A stretch of DNA of 64,000 nt from positions 51,491,562-51,555,561 of the forward strand of contig NC_134367.1 in NCBI RefSeq assembly GCF_035582795.1, in the 5' to 3' direction. Under the pieces are notes generated by a model, which was given only the letters and a program-made list of their open reading frames with translations, made no database searches and was not told the origin of the DNA. Shown here piece by piece: positions 1 through 11,380 of this stretch. Position numbers and translations under genes: made by a program. The stretch is from Mycteria americana (taxonomy: Eukaryota; Chordata; Aves; Ciconiiformes; Ciconiidae). Numbering within the stretch: position 1 is the stretch's first letter; each line of letters opens with the position of its first letter.

Positions 1-1822
1 AAACTTAACTTGGCTGCTTCTTTCACGTTGCACTATAACTATTGCAGCATGGCAAAGATAAAAACATCAGATATCTGATTATTTGTGATCATGGATTGAG
101 GCTGCAAGAGGTCACCTCATTTATTTATGTGGTTAGTTAATCCACGCACAGAAGGAAAGTCAAACGCTCTCTAATACAGATGTGTCCTCCAGAACACATA
201 GTGGACCAGTCCTCCCAGGCTGCCAGTACTCAAGAACAGCAGCTGCAATGAGTTCATACATATTCTAAGTAGCGGGATATGTCTGGCAACGCAATCCTAG
301 ACAAAACATCATGCTGAAAGTACCCAAGAGAATTACATAGTCAATTTCTCGCTTTCACATTACCTGGTCACTGGTATGAAACAGCTCCCATATGAGAAAC
401 AAATAAACAGACTACAGGTTTGCAAGCTAAAACGAGAGACCACTGGCTAGATATTTGCCCTGGAGAGGACAATTATCAAATGAACGTCCATGCACTTTTC
501 CAATACAAGCACTGGGGTGGTGAGGGGAAGCAAGCAGCCAAGGCATCAAAACCAGAAAATTATACTTCTTCACGGCGACAGGTCACTAAGCTGTGAAATG
601 GTTTGCAGCAGCACACTGCAGCACCAGAAGTTTACCTGGGTTTAAAGAGCAACAGATTTTTCTTGTCAATGGTGATTTTAAATACAGATTCAGAAATCCC
701 AAGACTGGAAGCACAATGCAGGGGACACACTGCTATAAACTTGCTCTCTGCTTGTACTCTTACCAGCCCACCCACTTCTAGCCATGACCAGAGAATGGAC
801 AAAGGTCCTTTAGTCTGATCCACTATTGTCATCCTCGCATCATCCCAGGGACTAACTTTTACAAATGGATAAACTGGATGAGAACACACAAAACTAGTCA
901 TGAACCACGTCCAACACTAAGAAATGGGGAAAAAAAAAAAAGCTGATCAAGAGTCTGGAGGATGTAAACAGAAGACCCAGCTTCAGTCAAGATTTCCCAC
1001 TGGAGGGGTCCATAGACTCCAGCCAGTGCTCAGGACTTCTAGTTTGCTGCCACACACTCCCACCAGCTTTGGAGCCAAGAACACTGCGACGTGGCTCCCC
1101 ACAGATGATGTGCATCGCTCGCCACAGCTCCAGAGACCATCAATTTTCCAAGAAGTGCCAGGCAACTAAGCTCTGTCAGTGTTCCTCATTAGTGCTATAC
1201 AACAACGGCCTGCAAGCCAGAGCGCTGCTTTAGGTATTGCTACATCAGCAAGAACAACTCAAGTTTTTCCACTTCCACAGAGGAACAAAGTTTTTTTTTC
1301 TGCAGGTGGAGCTACCTGCCCCTAACCATGCCGGGGGCTGGCTGCACCGACCATGCCACAACACCAGGCAGCAAGAAGGCAGCCATTACTGACAGCGGTG
1401 CTTCCCAAACATTCCCAGCCTCCATTAAACCACCTTACGCACCCGGTGGGGCTCACAGCGTGGGAACTGACCTCCGCTGGCTGGAGATCCGCTTACCCAA
1501 AACACGGGTGCCCCGCTCGCCGCATTAGTGTCACAGGCCACACCACCAGCCACACCCCGGCCTGGCCTCACACGCGCGGCCTCTCCTCGCCCTCCGCACG
1601 GAGCTGGGCGAGACACCCGCCGCCGGGAAGGGCGAGGCAGCAGTGTCTCAGGGCCCGACTGTGCTCTGGTACAGACCTCACAGGACTGGAAGCCTTAACG
1701 ACACAGCCCAGGCCCCCCAACCCGGCACCGCTGCGGGGAGGGCCGCACGCCGGGCCCCCGCCCCGGGCAGCCTCGCAGCCCCCCTTCGCCCGCCCGGCCC
1801 CCCCCCGGCTACCCGGACGCAC
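1..1822 (-). other. OSTM1: OSTM1 intron 1 (5' part, gene on minus strand)
   Basis: This stretch lies downstream, in the sense of the minus-strand gene, of the exon 1 donor at 1822/1821. I see no further OSTM1 exon here: none of the expected cysteine- and asparagine-rich luminal sequence appears on the minus strand. The part nearest the exon (about 1430-1822) is still CpG-rich, and the rest is ordinary AT-balanced sequence. Short open frames at 593-1169 have no recognisable family and look random. Confidence 0.7.
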
Positions 1823-2152
1823 CCCGACGGCGCGGGCGATGTTGCCGTACTGTGCGAGGAGGCGGCGGTAGTGGCAGTGGCAGGCCTGGCAGAGCCGCAC
1901 CGGGCGGGCGCGGCGGCCCAGGCAGCCCGTCAGCGCCGCACTGCCCTCCGCGAAGGCGGCGAGGAGGCGGCGGCACTCGGGCTCCAGCTCGGGCAGGTCG
2001 CCGGGCAGCCCCGCTCCCCACAGCTCCTCCGCCAGCTCCCCCGCCTCGCCCAGCGCCTCCAGCGCCAGGGGCCGGCGCGCCTCCTCGGCGGCGGGGCCGA
2101 GGGCGAGCGCCAGGGCGGGCAGCAGCAGCAGCAGGCAGGGCAGCGGCGCCAT
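1823..2152 (-). CDS. OSTM1: OSTM1 exon 1 (osteopetrosis-associated transmembrane protein 1), N-terminal 110 codons
   Basis: OSTM1 is a type I lysosomal membrane protein and the beta subunit of the chloride/proton exchanger CLC-7. It is needed for osteoclast acid secretion and lysosome function. The minus-strand frame starts at an ATG (plus-strand CAT at 2150-2152). It gives a hydrophobic signal peptide (residues 1-19, MAPLPC then a Leu/Ala run), an acidic stretch, and then the family-diagnostic block LPELEPECRRLL, LTGCL, RARPVRLCQAC at about residues 53-91. This block aligns by memory to human LPDLDPECRELL...LTGCL...ARPVRLCQTC. The exon closes after codon 110 (...ARAVG) at a GTGCGT donor in phase 0. 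The open frame continues upstream to 2410, but that part is GC-driven and lies before the signal peptide, so I chose the signal-peptide Met. The remaining exons, with the transmembrane segment, lie beyond the left edge. The two N-glycosylation sequons I recall in the human exon are absent (FAEGS, GNIAR). Confidence 0.88.
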
Positions 2153-2400
2153 GGCGGCCCCGCCGAGGAACCGGAAGCGCCGTGCCGGGAAACGGCCCGC
2201 CTCCGCCGCGGGGCGCCGCCGCTCATTGGCCGGGGCGGGGAAAGGGGCGGGGCCGAGGCGGGCGGTCCCGAGGGCGGGCGGGCGGGGCCGCGGGGGCGGG
2301 GCGGGGCGGGGCGGGGCGGGGGCTCCGCCCGGGCGTGGCGTGGGGCGTCCCCAGGGGCGGGTGCGGGCAGGGGTTGTACGGCCCGGGGGGTTGTACCTGG
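2153..2400 (-). promoter_or_regulatory. OSTM1: OSTM1 promoter: CCAAT box and GC-box array
   Basis: On the minus strand a CCAAT box lies at 2225-2229, about 73 bp before the ATG. It is followed upstream by a dense run of GC boxes, including five head-to-tail GGGGC units at about 2291-2330. No TATA box is visible. This is the usual layout of a housekeeping CpG-island promoter with a short 5' UTR. The G-rich run could also form G-quadruplexes. The transcription start cannot be fixed from sequence alone. Confidence 0.6.
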
Positions 2401-3837
2401 CTCGGGACACATTCCGCTCCGTGGGAGTGCCGTTTCCGTGCCGTGCGATTCAGCCAGGTAACACTCCTTCCATCCGAAAAGGGGATTTAAAAGTATCTGT
2501 CGCACGGGAAGTGGCTTTGAAACGTGCTGAAAATACAGCAGCAATTAGGAAAAAATCCCCAAAGCAGGAAACAGTTGATGAGGGAGGAACAGACCGCATC
2601 CCTTCTGCAGTCAAAGCACCTCCCACGTTTCCTCTCAAGCTGGACACCGTTGTCGGTACCTGGCCCCAAACTTTCCCGCGGCCACTTCTCCATAAAACCG
2701 GAGTCTCCAAAGGAAAACCCTCCCCAGAGCAGGAGGAGTGAGTACAGCAGCCGGTAACCCCCTCACCGGCTCTCCAGTAACTTCCCCGTCTGGCAGGACC
2801 TTGACCCCGTGCCTGTCCCGTCTGCCTACAGCCCTTTCCAGCGACCTCAGCCGGCTTTTGGCCGAGCCTGGGTCTCTTCGTGCTCCGGTCAGATACGCAT
2901 CGAGAGGGGCAGAGCAGGGCCCTGCGAATCCATACCGTGGTGCCTTCAGGAACAACAGAGCCGGGCAGGAATGGCCCCCTCCATTTCTTGCAGCCGATGA
3001 GGTTAGTGTACACGCGGCACCGGTGACGGGAGGCAGCGCTGGCTGACGGTGGTGTGGCGGTTGTGGCGGCTGCCAGGAGTTCAGCGTTCCCCGCACGCCC
3101 AGCCGTAGCCAGCTTGGCCAGTGTCACCCGGCCCAGCTGGCCTTAACTCGTGCCAGTTGCGCAGTAAATGTCACAGCGTGGAAATGTCCAGGATGGATTT
3201 GTGCCGCTGGGTGAAAACACGCCAGTAAAGGTGACGATGAAGATGCCATCAGGCGGGCGAAGCGCGCCCAACAGAGAGCACTGACTTCTCTGCGTGGGCT
3301 GAGTACCTCAGCTCCGAAGAAACGGCTTTCAAAGCAATGGATGAAAACAAATTGAAAAACGCGTCGCAAGTACGACACAGAGAAACGACAGAGTGTGGGC
3401 AAAAAAGTCCCGGATTGCCTGTACTTGTAAACTGATGGGGGCGAGGGCCCCGGTTTGGGTGCCGGACCTGCCCTGAGCCCCGCTGCCCAGTCCCCGAGCA
3501 GGCCCCGCCGAGGTGCGGGCCGAGGCCAGGCGATCGCCCCGCACAGCGCCCGCTGCTTCGGGCCCGCCTCTGGCCAGGCCACCGCGTTTGGAAGCCTGAG
3601 GCTCCTTAGCAGGACGCCGGTGGCCGGGTGGCTCCGGGGGGCGAGGACGGCCCCCCTTGTTCAGGTCACTGGCAGGGCTGCAGCCTAAACAGCCAGAAAC
3701 ATTTGTCAGCAGCGGTGCTGCCTGCACCAAGCTGGCAGCTGCGGCCCTGAGATGGGGACAGGGGCCGCTTGCCGCCCCTGAGCGACCCTCGGCCCAGCCA
3801 GCGGCCATAGTTTGCCCGGCGCAGGGGACAGGTGGCA

Positions 3838-3986
3838 GCCCGGGGCGGCGGGCAGGCAGGCAGGGCAGGCCGAGCAGGCAGGGGCGGCGGGCAGGCAGGC
3901 AGGGCAGGCAGGGCGGGCCGGGGCGGCGGGCAGGGGCGGCGGGCAGGCAGGCAGGGCGGGCCGGGGCGGCGGGCAGGGCAGGCCTG
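3838..3986. repeat. GC-rich minisatellite (GGCGGGCAGGCAGG-type units)
   Basis: The stretch is built from irregular repeats of GGCGGGCAGGCAGGCAGGGC-like units, with internal GGGCCGGGGC variants, at least seven times. It is G-rich on the plus strand and sits in the upstream shore of the OSTM1 CpG island. Translations through it give Gly/Arg/Ala/Gln repeats with no biological meaning. Confidence 0.8.
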
Positions 3987-4320
3987 GCCGCATCCCCCCA
4001 GGAGAGGGCAGCAGCACTCCCGCGCATCGCCCCACCGAGGGGCGCCGGGGGGCGGGAAAGGGCCCTCGGCGTGTCCCGCACCGCCCTGACAGCATCTGGC
4101 ATGGCCGGGGAGCGATGGAAAGACGCCCCAGAGCTCGCCCTCCTCAGCGGGGCTCTCCCTCCCGTGGGGCTGCAGGGGCACCGGGGAGACAGGGCTGGGC
4201 GCGGCGGGGCTGCGTATTCATCTTCGCGGGTGAAGAGGGATGCGTTTTCCCACGTCCCGAGAGAGTTAAATGTTCTCCTCGAGAGAATGTGTTCTTCCTG
4301 CGAGTGGAAAACTGGTTTTA

Positions 4321-4470
4321 GGGGAAAAGGAGAAAGAAAAGGAAAAACAAAAAGGAAAAGAAAAGGAAAAGAAGAAAGAAAAGAAATAAGGAAAAAAAAA
4401 AGAGGGAAAAAGGAGGGAAAAAAGGAGGGAAAAAAGGAGGGAAAAAAGGAGGGGAAAAAAGGAAAAAAAA
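4321..4470. repeat. Purine-rich tract with GGAGGGAAAAAA units
   Basis: This is almost pure A/G on the plus strand: mixed GAAAA/GGAAAA at first, then five near-identical units of about 12 bp (GGAGGGAAAAAA) at about 4410-4465. It is interrupted by very few pyrimidines. It is a low-complexity microsatellite and not coding. Confidence 0.85.
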
Positions 4471-7400
4471 ACCTCTTAAGAGTTTCAGATGAAATCTCTG
4501 AGACATGACCAGAATATAAACATTTCTAGCATGAATAAATGTGTTGCTGCAGACCTGTAAGGAAGACATCTGGTCATTACATACTTCTCATTTTTATAGT
4601 ACTAAACATGAGATTACAAAGCAAAATTAGAAAGTCACTAACTTTTTCAGCTGTGGTTCAGAAACAAGGCCTGAAGAAGGCACGGGTCTCTTCTCTGATA
4701 ATGGGTCCATTTTGTTACCAGGACGAAATCAGCATTTACCCTCACCAACAACTCAGCTGTCGAGCAAACTTGGTTAGTTTTCTTACACAAGTGGTGCCAT
4801 TACCTTTCTGCTCAACCTCATCCAAGGAGTGGTATTCACGACTAAAGCAAGCAAGATTTGGCCTTGGCCAGGAAATCTCAGAAGTAACTCTAAGAATATC
4901 GGAAGTCTTGTGTGGTTATGTAGTCCCAGTTATTCCTGAAAATGCATCCACATATTTCAATACCTGCCCTGGCTACAGGAAAAAGTGTGTATCATTCAGC
5001 AGAAGGAATAGTCTGTTTCTACACTTAACGGTGTAGAACACAGCAAATGAATATTGATTTCCTATGCTGTCTTGCTAGATCTGAGGAGATGGCAGTATGA
5101 ACCAGGGAAAACGAGCAGTTTGAAGCTGTTGAACCTGGTTCTCCCCTCTGTTTGTCTCCCTGTTGCCTTCAGTGCTCTTTCTCCTGATTGATGCCACTGT
5201 GAGCTGAGAACCAAACCCTTTTTTCAAGTTTTCTTGTTATCTTCAAAGGATGATGCCTTGGATAAAGCCTTTTAACCAAAGGGCTGGAAAAGGAGGGACA
5301 GACCATAAATGTCAAGGCAGTGCCAGAAAATTAAGTGATAACCTGAATGTAAGGAATAAAGAAGGAAAGGAGTCAGGGACAACTGGGAGGCTGGGTGCTT
5401 GGGGAGTGGGACGGCTTTGGGAAGGGAGACTGGGGCAGGCAGGTGCTTGGGGAGTGGGACGGCCTCGGGAAGGGAGACTGGGGCAGGCAGCAGCTCAGAG
5501 GGCAGGAGGAAAGGGGAGAAGGGGCTCTGCCTCCTGAGCCGAAACTGCTGCCCAGGAGACAGACTGCTCATCATCTGAAATAGGGGTCAGCAAGAGCAGG
5601 GCGGTGTGGGGCTTGTCCACGGAGAGGTGTCTCTGGGGTTGTGGAAATGGAAATCTTCTTTTTTTAATCTTGACTAATTTCATTGCAAAGATGGCAAAGC
5701 TCAACATGAGCAAAGGATCAGCGTATTATGTCTTCCTTGCACAACCATCCCCTGCCTAGGGAAAGCTTTTCTTCCTCGTCTCCGTTACAGTCCTGTGTGT
5801 CCCTATTAATTCACAGGGCCAATGTTGGCTTCTTCATGCACTAGTCATGGCTGATGTCAGATCCTAACAGTGGGTCACCCAATTCAATGTCTGTTTTCCA
5901 GACTCTACAGAGCATCAGAAAGCGGTCCAGAAGACAGTAGTGCATAAGTAATTAATTAAGGGCATGCACACATCCCCATCACACCCAAGAAAATGAACTT
6001 GTGAGGAAATAAATATGTTAAACCGTCAGCATGTTGATGCATTTTTGGTTAGTTGCAAGTGAAAATCATCCCAGCAATACTGTACAATGGTCTGAGCCCA
6101 TTCTTATTTTCAAAAGATTATGTGAGCTTTGTTTAAAAACGATTGACAAACACTTGTCTAGCTGCACTATTTCTGACCAGCCTGAGCCAGTGTGCCTGTT
6201 AGCACCATCCTGTTGGAACATTATTTTTCTATGTGTAGCAAAGAAGATGAAAGCCTTTTCACTGTGGCAAGAAGACACAGTTACATCTGCACAAAACCAT
6301 GAAGAATGAGCAAAATAGCAAGTCAGAAAAAAAAAAAGCAGTTGATTTACAATCATTTCAGTCTTTAATTCAGAAGAACCCCAAAATTTATCAGTGGCTT
6401 TGCAAATCAGATTGCAAATCCTGTCCTTCAGCCTCGAGCACTCAGGAGCAATAACGCTGCATCTGCTACTTGGGAATCAAGGAAGGTCAGACACTTGAAA
6501 TGTGAAGACACACTCAGGAACATCATTCTCTGGATGAGTACAAGAAACTGCTATAACTAACTAAAACTTCAGGAATTTTAGACTTACAGAAAATGGGTGT
6601 CAGTGCCTTATAGATAATGATTTTTTAGGAATGCTCTGCAAATTCAGAGTTTATGCCCTGAAATTACCAAATGAAATGAGGAAGGACTAATAGCAGCAAA
6701 GTTTTCCAAAGACCTGTTGACTAGATTTACTGAGCCTGACTAGCCAATTCAACCAGGATCTGCAATGTATTTGTCTTGGTCAATTATATGGCAAATTGTG
6801 AGCAGATGATTTGCTCACCCTAATCGAAACCACCACGTTCTCATTTTGGAGAGTCCTCCTCCGTGTCAGAGTAAGGTTTAATCAGAATTATATGGCACCT
6901 AGTACATCCAACTCCTCCTTACGGCTAGCTGGTTCACTTGGGGGGAGGCTGAACCTGCACCCGACATCCTCAAGGGATCAGAGGTTACTTTTCTGACCAC
7001 CACTGTCCATGGAGACCTGCCCAGGACTCATCTGCATTTCTCCATAGCCACCCGCTCCTGAAGCCTATGGCTGTTGTAGCCTCTGGTACATACTCAGGCC
7101 ACCTCAGCCAGAACGAGCTGGGTGGAGGAGTCCAGGACACTGTGCTGTCCCTGAGGCTAAGGTATCAGAAGGAACTGAAGTGACTTGAGATGATGAGCCA
7201 GAAAGCCAACATTAATTTTCCTGTTTCCAACCAGATATACAGAGAACACTGAGACAGGCCATCCGTCAGCCAACCCTCTTCCCTATTTAGCACCATCACA
7301 CTTCTGAAGAGGGAAAACAACCCCACATCTTCATATGAAGGCTTCAATTTTTTGTAAGTGTGTAACAGTGTAATAGCTTGAGAAATCATAGATAGTGCCA

Positions 7401-9203
7401 TATGGTCTTTGCTTAGACCTTAAAGGTTTGTATAGAATACTCTCTGTGAATCCAATACACAGAGAAATGTTATTTCCATGCACCTGTCAGAATTTTTGCT
7501 GTGGAAAGGAAAAAAAAAAAAAGTACATTATCTTTTTAGAATCATGACTAGAAAACAATTAATTGTCAGTAGGCAATCATGCCAGTCTGAAAAGATCCAG
7601 CTTTAAATAAGTTTATGGGATTTTTTTGTTTGTTTTTCTTCAGGATGCTGCACTTGAGCAATTGAATGATATCACATTTAAGGTCCTGGGTGGCATGCCA
7701 TTTCCTTACTCATATGCATCTAATTAAGTCTTAATTGTTCTGTTCATTATGAAAGGAAAGAAGAGCTGTTAGACTGGGTATCTTTCATGACAATAAACCA
7801 GGATGATACCGATGAAATAGCCAATGTATAGAAAAAGAATGAAAGTATGCAGGGGGGAAAAAAAGACTTTTGAAGATAATGATATTTAAAACACAGCAGA
7901 AACATTAGAAGCAGCATAATAGTGAAATTACCACAAATAACTTCTTGATCAACACAAACAGTATGAAAGGTACATTCTTTTTATAGGTCAGTGAAGTGTG
8001 GATGACTGTCCACGCTCAGAAATACCCTGCGAGCCAAATTCTGCTTTTAGTTACCCTGGTGTCAGTGTGGCATTGTCCTGCTCCCCTCTTCAGAAGGAAG
8101 CAACCCAAAACTGTTCTCTTTTGCACAGATTATTTCTTGCTACTCATGTATCTCCATTGAATTTCATCAAGTTCGCAAAGCACAGATGTAAAACATGGCT
8201 CATAAGGGAAGAGAATGGCCAGGCTTCAGCAGACGTTGGATCCGCTTGTGCACCCATCAAGGTTCACTCCTTGTATTGCAGCCCCCCGGACGGGTTAATG
8301 GAGGACACCCCGCAGCAGCCCCACAGAAGCTGGAGTCCTTCCCTCCTGCACACACACGGCTGGGATTGAAGCGGTGGTGCAGGAGCTGATGTGAACATCT
8401 GAAGTAATCACCCCAGCTAAGGGAGAACATTTTGACAGGTGTCTCCACTTCAAATATATCTGTCCTGGTGAGTTCTTTGCTTTACATCTCTTCTTTGCAT
8501 TGTACCTAGGTACTTCCTTTTACCCTTAGTAGTAGAAAATGGTTTCTTTACTAATATAATTCCCTAGTAAAAGTTTTTCCTTTCCTCTCTGGATAGAGGA
8601 TCACAGCAAGATCAGCCATACCAGAAGATAACATAAACATGACACGTTATTTCAGTAAAGGTATCAAAATATAAGGACTGATTATCTTACAGAGTTGCAA
8701 TCTTATCTGAAGTACTCCCCATCTATGTTGATTCGGGGTGGGGGGGACGAGGACAAAAAAAAGAGTCTTCAGCACAATTTCAGGTTATTATAACAGCAAG
8801 GTGCCTGCTGGTGAGGAGTCGGCAGAGACACCACTGGAAGGGACAGCCTGGGGAGCAGTGGGTGAAGCCCACCACAGCTGCTTCCCACCCGGCCTTGGCT
8901 AGCCACAACCACTGCACCCCAAAACGGGCCGGGAGCTCTGAGCTGTTGGGAGCTGTGAGGGACTCAGGAAGAGCCAAGTGTTGTTCCCACCTGGCGTATG
9001 CCACCAGCGTTGGTCCGTTGCGGTTTCCACAAAAGGCCAAACTTTCTCATCTGTGAATTTGCAAGTCTGCTCAGCGGAGTTCACCAAGGTTGCGTGCGTG
9101 CAAGAAAGGGAGCACGCTCTGGTCAAGAGGCTATAAACATAATATCGAATACCAGCTGGCTTTCCTTATGCTAGCAGGAGCCAGCAGGAACTTCCAAAAG
9201 GCT
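4471..9203. other. Intergenic sequence, no gene recognised
   Basis: The composition is ordinary and AT-balanced. Open frames up to 165 codons (4539-5036) have no recognisable domain, no CpG promoter and no splice context that I trust. The only structure I note is the 48-bp tandem duplication at 5395-5490, listed separately. Confidence 0.6.
5395..5490. repeat. 48-bp tandem duplication
   Basis: Two adjacent copies of a 48-bp unit, beginning GTGCTTGGGGAGTGGGACGG and ending GGGGCAGGCAG, occupy 5395-5442 and 5443-5490. They differ at only about two positions (CTTT against CCTC in the middle). This suggests a recent or homogenised duplication. Confidence 0.9.
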
Positions 9204-9799
9204 TGTTGTGGTTTAACCCCAGCCAGCAACTAAGCCCCACACAGCCGCTCACTCGCTCCCCCCCACAGTGGGATGGGGGAGAGAATCAGAAGGGTAAAAG
9301 TGAGAAAACTCATGGGCTGAGATAAAGACACTTTAATAGGTAAAGCAAAAGCTGCGCACACAAGCAAAGCAAAACAAGGAATTAATTCACTACTTCCCAT
9401 GGGCAGGCAGGTGTGCAGCCATCTCCAGGAAAGCAGGGCTCCAGCACATGTAACGGTGACTTGGGAAGACAAACACCATCACTCCAAACATCCCCCACTT
9501 CCTTCTTGTTCCCCAGCTTTATATGCTGAGCATGACATCCCATGGTATGCAATATCCCTTTGGTCAGCTGGGGTCAGCTGTCCCAGCTGTGTCCCCTCCC
9601 AGCTCCTTGTGCCCCCCCAGCCTACTTGCGGGTGGGGTGGGGTGAGAAGTAGCAAAGGCTTTGACCCTTTGTAAGCACTGCTCAGCAGTCACAAAAACAT
9701 CCCTGTGTCATTAACACTGTTTCCAGCACAAATCCAAAACATAGCCCCATAATAGCTACTGTGAAGAAAATTAACTCTATCCCAGCCAAAACCAGCACA
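9204..9799 (-). mobile_element. ERVL-like LTR, variant subfamily (3' LTR of a tandem pair)
   Basis: Read on the minus strand, this element begins TGTGCTGGTTTTGGCTGGGA at 9799 and ends ...GGTTAAACCACAACA at 9204, so it has TG...CA LTR ends. It resembles the LTRs at 9842, 28445, 43978 and 62475 over most of its length. It has many private differences, such as TTCACAGTAGC in place of TTCCTAGTAGC, so it is a different or older subfamily. The truncated copy at 48559-48790 shares these differences. Open frames in it are spurious. Confidence 0.82.
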
Positions 9800-9841
9800 T
9801 TCTCCACTCCTAAACATCCCACGTTGGGTGCCGAAAAGGAC
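9800..9841 (-). mobile_element. Residual proviral interior (primer-site-like and polypurine-like sequence)
   Basis: These 42 bp separate two LTRs in the same orientation. On the minus strand, nine bases after the first LTR's terminal CA, comes GGCACCCAACGTGGG. This is close to a lysine-tRNA-type primer binding site (GGCGCCCAACGTGGG, from memory). The last bases before the second LTR are AGGAGTGGAGAA, which resembles a polypurine tract. If both readings are right, everything between primer site and polypurine tract has been deleted. No gag, pol or env sequence remains. Confidence 0.55.
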
Positions 9842-10396
9842 TGTTGGGATTTAACCCAGCAGGCAGCTAAACACCACACAGCCGTTCGCTTGCTCACTCT
9901 CCCAACCCGTGGGATGGGGGAGAGAATCAGAAAAAAGGTAAAACTCGTGGGTTGAGATAAAGACAATTTAATAGGACAGAAAAGGAAGGGAAAATAATAA
10001 TAATGATAAAAGGATATACAAAACAAGTGATGCACAAAGCAACTGCTCACCACCCACTGACCGATGCACAGCCAGTTCCTGACCAGCAGATGTGCCCCCC
10101 CGGCCAAATCCCCCAGTTTTTGTTCAGCATGACGCCATATGGTATGGAATAGCCCTTTGGCCAGTTGGGGTCAGCTGTCCTGGCTGTGCCCCCTCCCAGC
10201 TTCTTGTGCACCCCCAGCCTCCTCGCTGGCAGGGCAGGATGAGAAGCTGAAAAGTCCTTGACTTAGTGTAAGCACTGCTCAGCAACAACTAAAGCATCAG
10301 TGTGTTATCAACATTATTCTCATCCTAAATCCAAAACACAGCACTAGACCAGCTACTAGGAAGAAAATTAACTCTATCCCAGCCGAAACCAGGACA
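9842..10396 (-). mobile_element. ERVL-like LTR (5' LTR of a tandem pair)
   Basis: On the minus strand the LTR begins TGTCCTGGTTTCGGCTGGGA at 10396 and ends ...GGGTTAAATCCCAACA at 9842, about 555 bp. It is highly similar to the copies at 28445, 43978 and 62475. Outside the pair, the plus-strand flanks are AGGCT (before 9204) and AAGCT (after 10396), a 5-bp target duplication with one mismatch. This supports insertion of the pair as a unit. Confidence 0.88.
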
Positions 10397-11380
10397 AAGC
10401 TACAGGCACCTGAAGACTTGGTGAAATTTTATAAACAGTCGCTGTCACACCTTGCAGCATTCATTGCTGGCCTGCTGCTGTGACCTGAAAGTCACTTCCC
10501 CTCTTCCAAGGGTTCATACGGAATTTATTAAAAAAAAAAACCAAACACAAATAGTATCTCAGATGTAAATATCACATGTAGTGAATGCATTTTATACTGC
10601 TGGGATGATATTTACGGATGTTTTATTTTTAATAGCTTCTTTATCAAATTCTTTTTTCCATTTAGATTGTTTTCATTTAAAAAAAAACACATTAGTTCCA
10701 CCCCCCCCAAAAAAAACCCTCAACCAACAATGACGGAAAAAAAACCCACAACCCTTTCCCAGCCTTAAAACTGATCTCATACTGTGTACTCGATCTTTCT
10801 CTGCTGGGAGGAACTGTACAAGCCCACCTGCAGAGCCAGCGCAGGCAACCTGGCCGTCCTGGCCACAGCACGCCCCTGGAATCCCTGCCTGGCAGGATTT
10901 AGCCCTGTTCCACACTCAAGGGGACAGTGGCACTGGCTCCTTCCAGGGGTGAGGGACCCCAAGCAAATCATCGTTTCGAGAAGGGAAGTTTCAGCGGCAG
11001 AGGAGAGGTCAGGCTGTGGGAGTCTAGGAGAGAATAAAATTTGATTTTCCTACTCTTCCTAGGCTATATTAATGGAAGCGTTTGAAAGAGAGGCGTTACT
11101 CATTCGGCACGAACCCGTAAATCCTTTAGCAGCTTGGGCAAGCCTTTCTCAGCAGCAAAGTCATGGGTTTATGCATGTCTTGGACTGTCTGATGTGAACT
11201 GATGTCCCACCAGCTCCCAGCTATTCAGAGCCTGTGTATCTTTGTCCACAAATGATAAAAAAAAGATAAGGAACGGGTGATCCCGGGAATTTCCCACGGG
11301 ATTTTCAACACCTTCACTCCCGGTGAAAGTGTGGGGGGGAAGGAGGACACGACTGGTGAGTCCCCAGCACCGACTGGGGC
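10397..11380. other. Intergenic sequence between LTR pair and CpG cluster
   Basis: No gene is recognised. There are A-runs near 10531 and a stretch of A- and C-runs at about 10680-10750. Open frames up to 158 codons cross the start of the next CpG island and have no domain. Confidence 0.55.

Larger units (their letters stand above)
1430..4230. other. CpG island over the OSTM1 5' end
   Basis: CG dinucleotides and G+C are dense from about 1430 to about 3650. A G/C-rich minisatellite continues the island to about 3990, and composition falls to genomic average near 4230. The island spans exon 1 and extends about 2 kb upstream of it. Several open frames over 200 codons run through it on both strands. 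They overlap one another, are Pro/Arg/Ala/Gly-rich and contain no domain, so I regard them as compositional. Confidence 0.75.

Noticed and set aside
2153..2410. N-terminal extension of the OSTM1 frame (86 further codons)
   Set aside because: It reads through promoter GC boxes, is Pro/Arg/Ala-rich, and would bury the signal peptide. The ATG at 2152 is directly followed by a textbook signal sequence.
9682..10107. 141-codon frame in the LTR pair
   Set aside because: The same frame recurs in the other LTR copies (28408, 62526). It is LTR sequence and not a retroviral gene.
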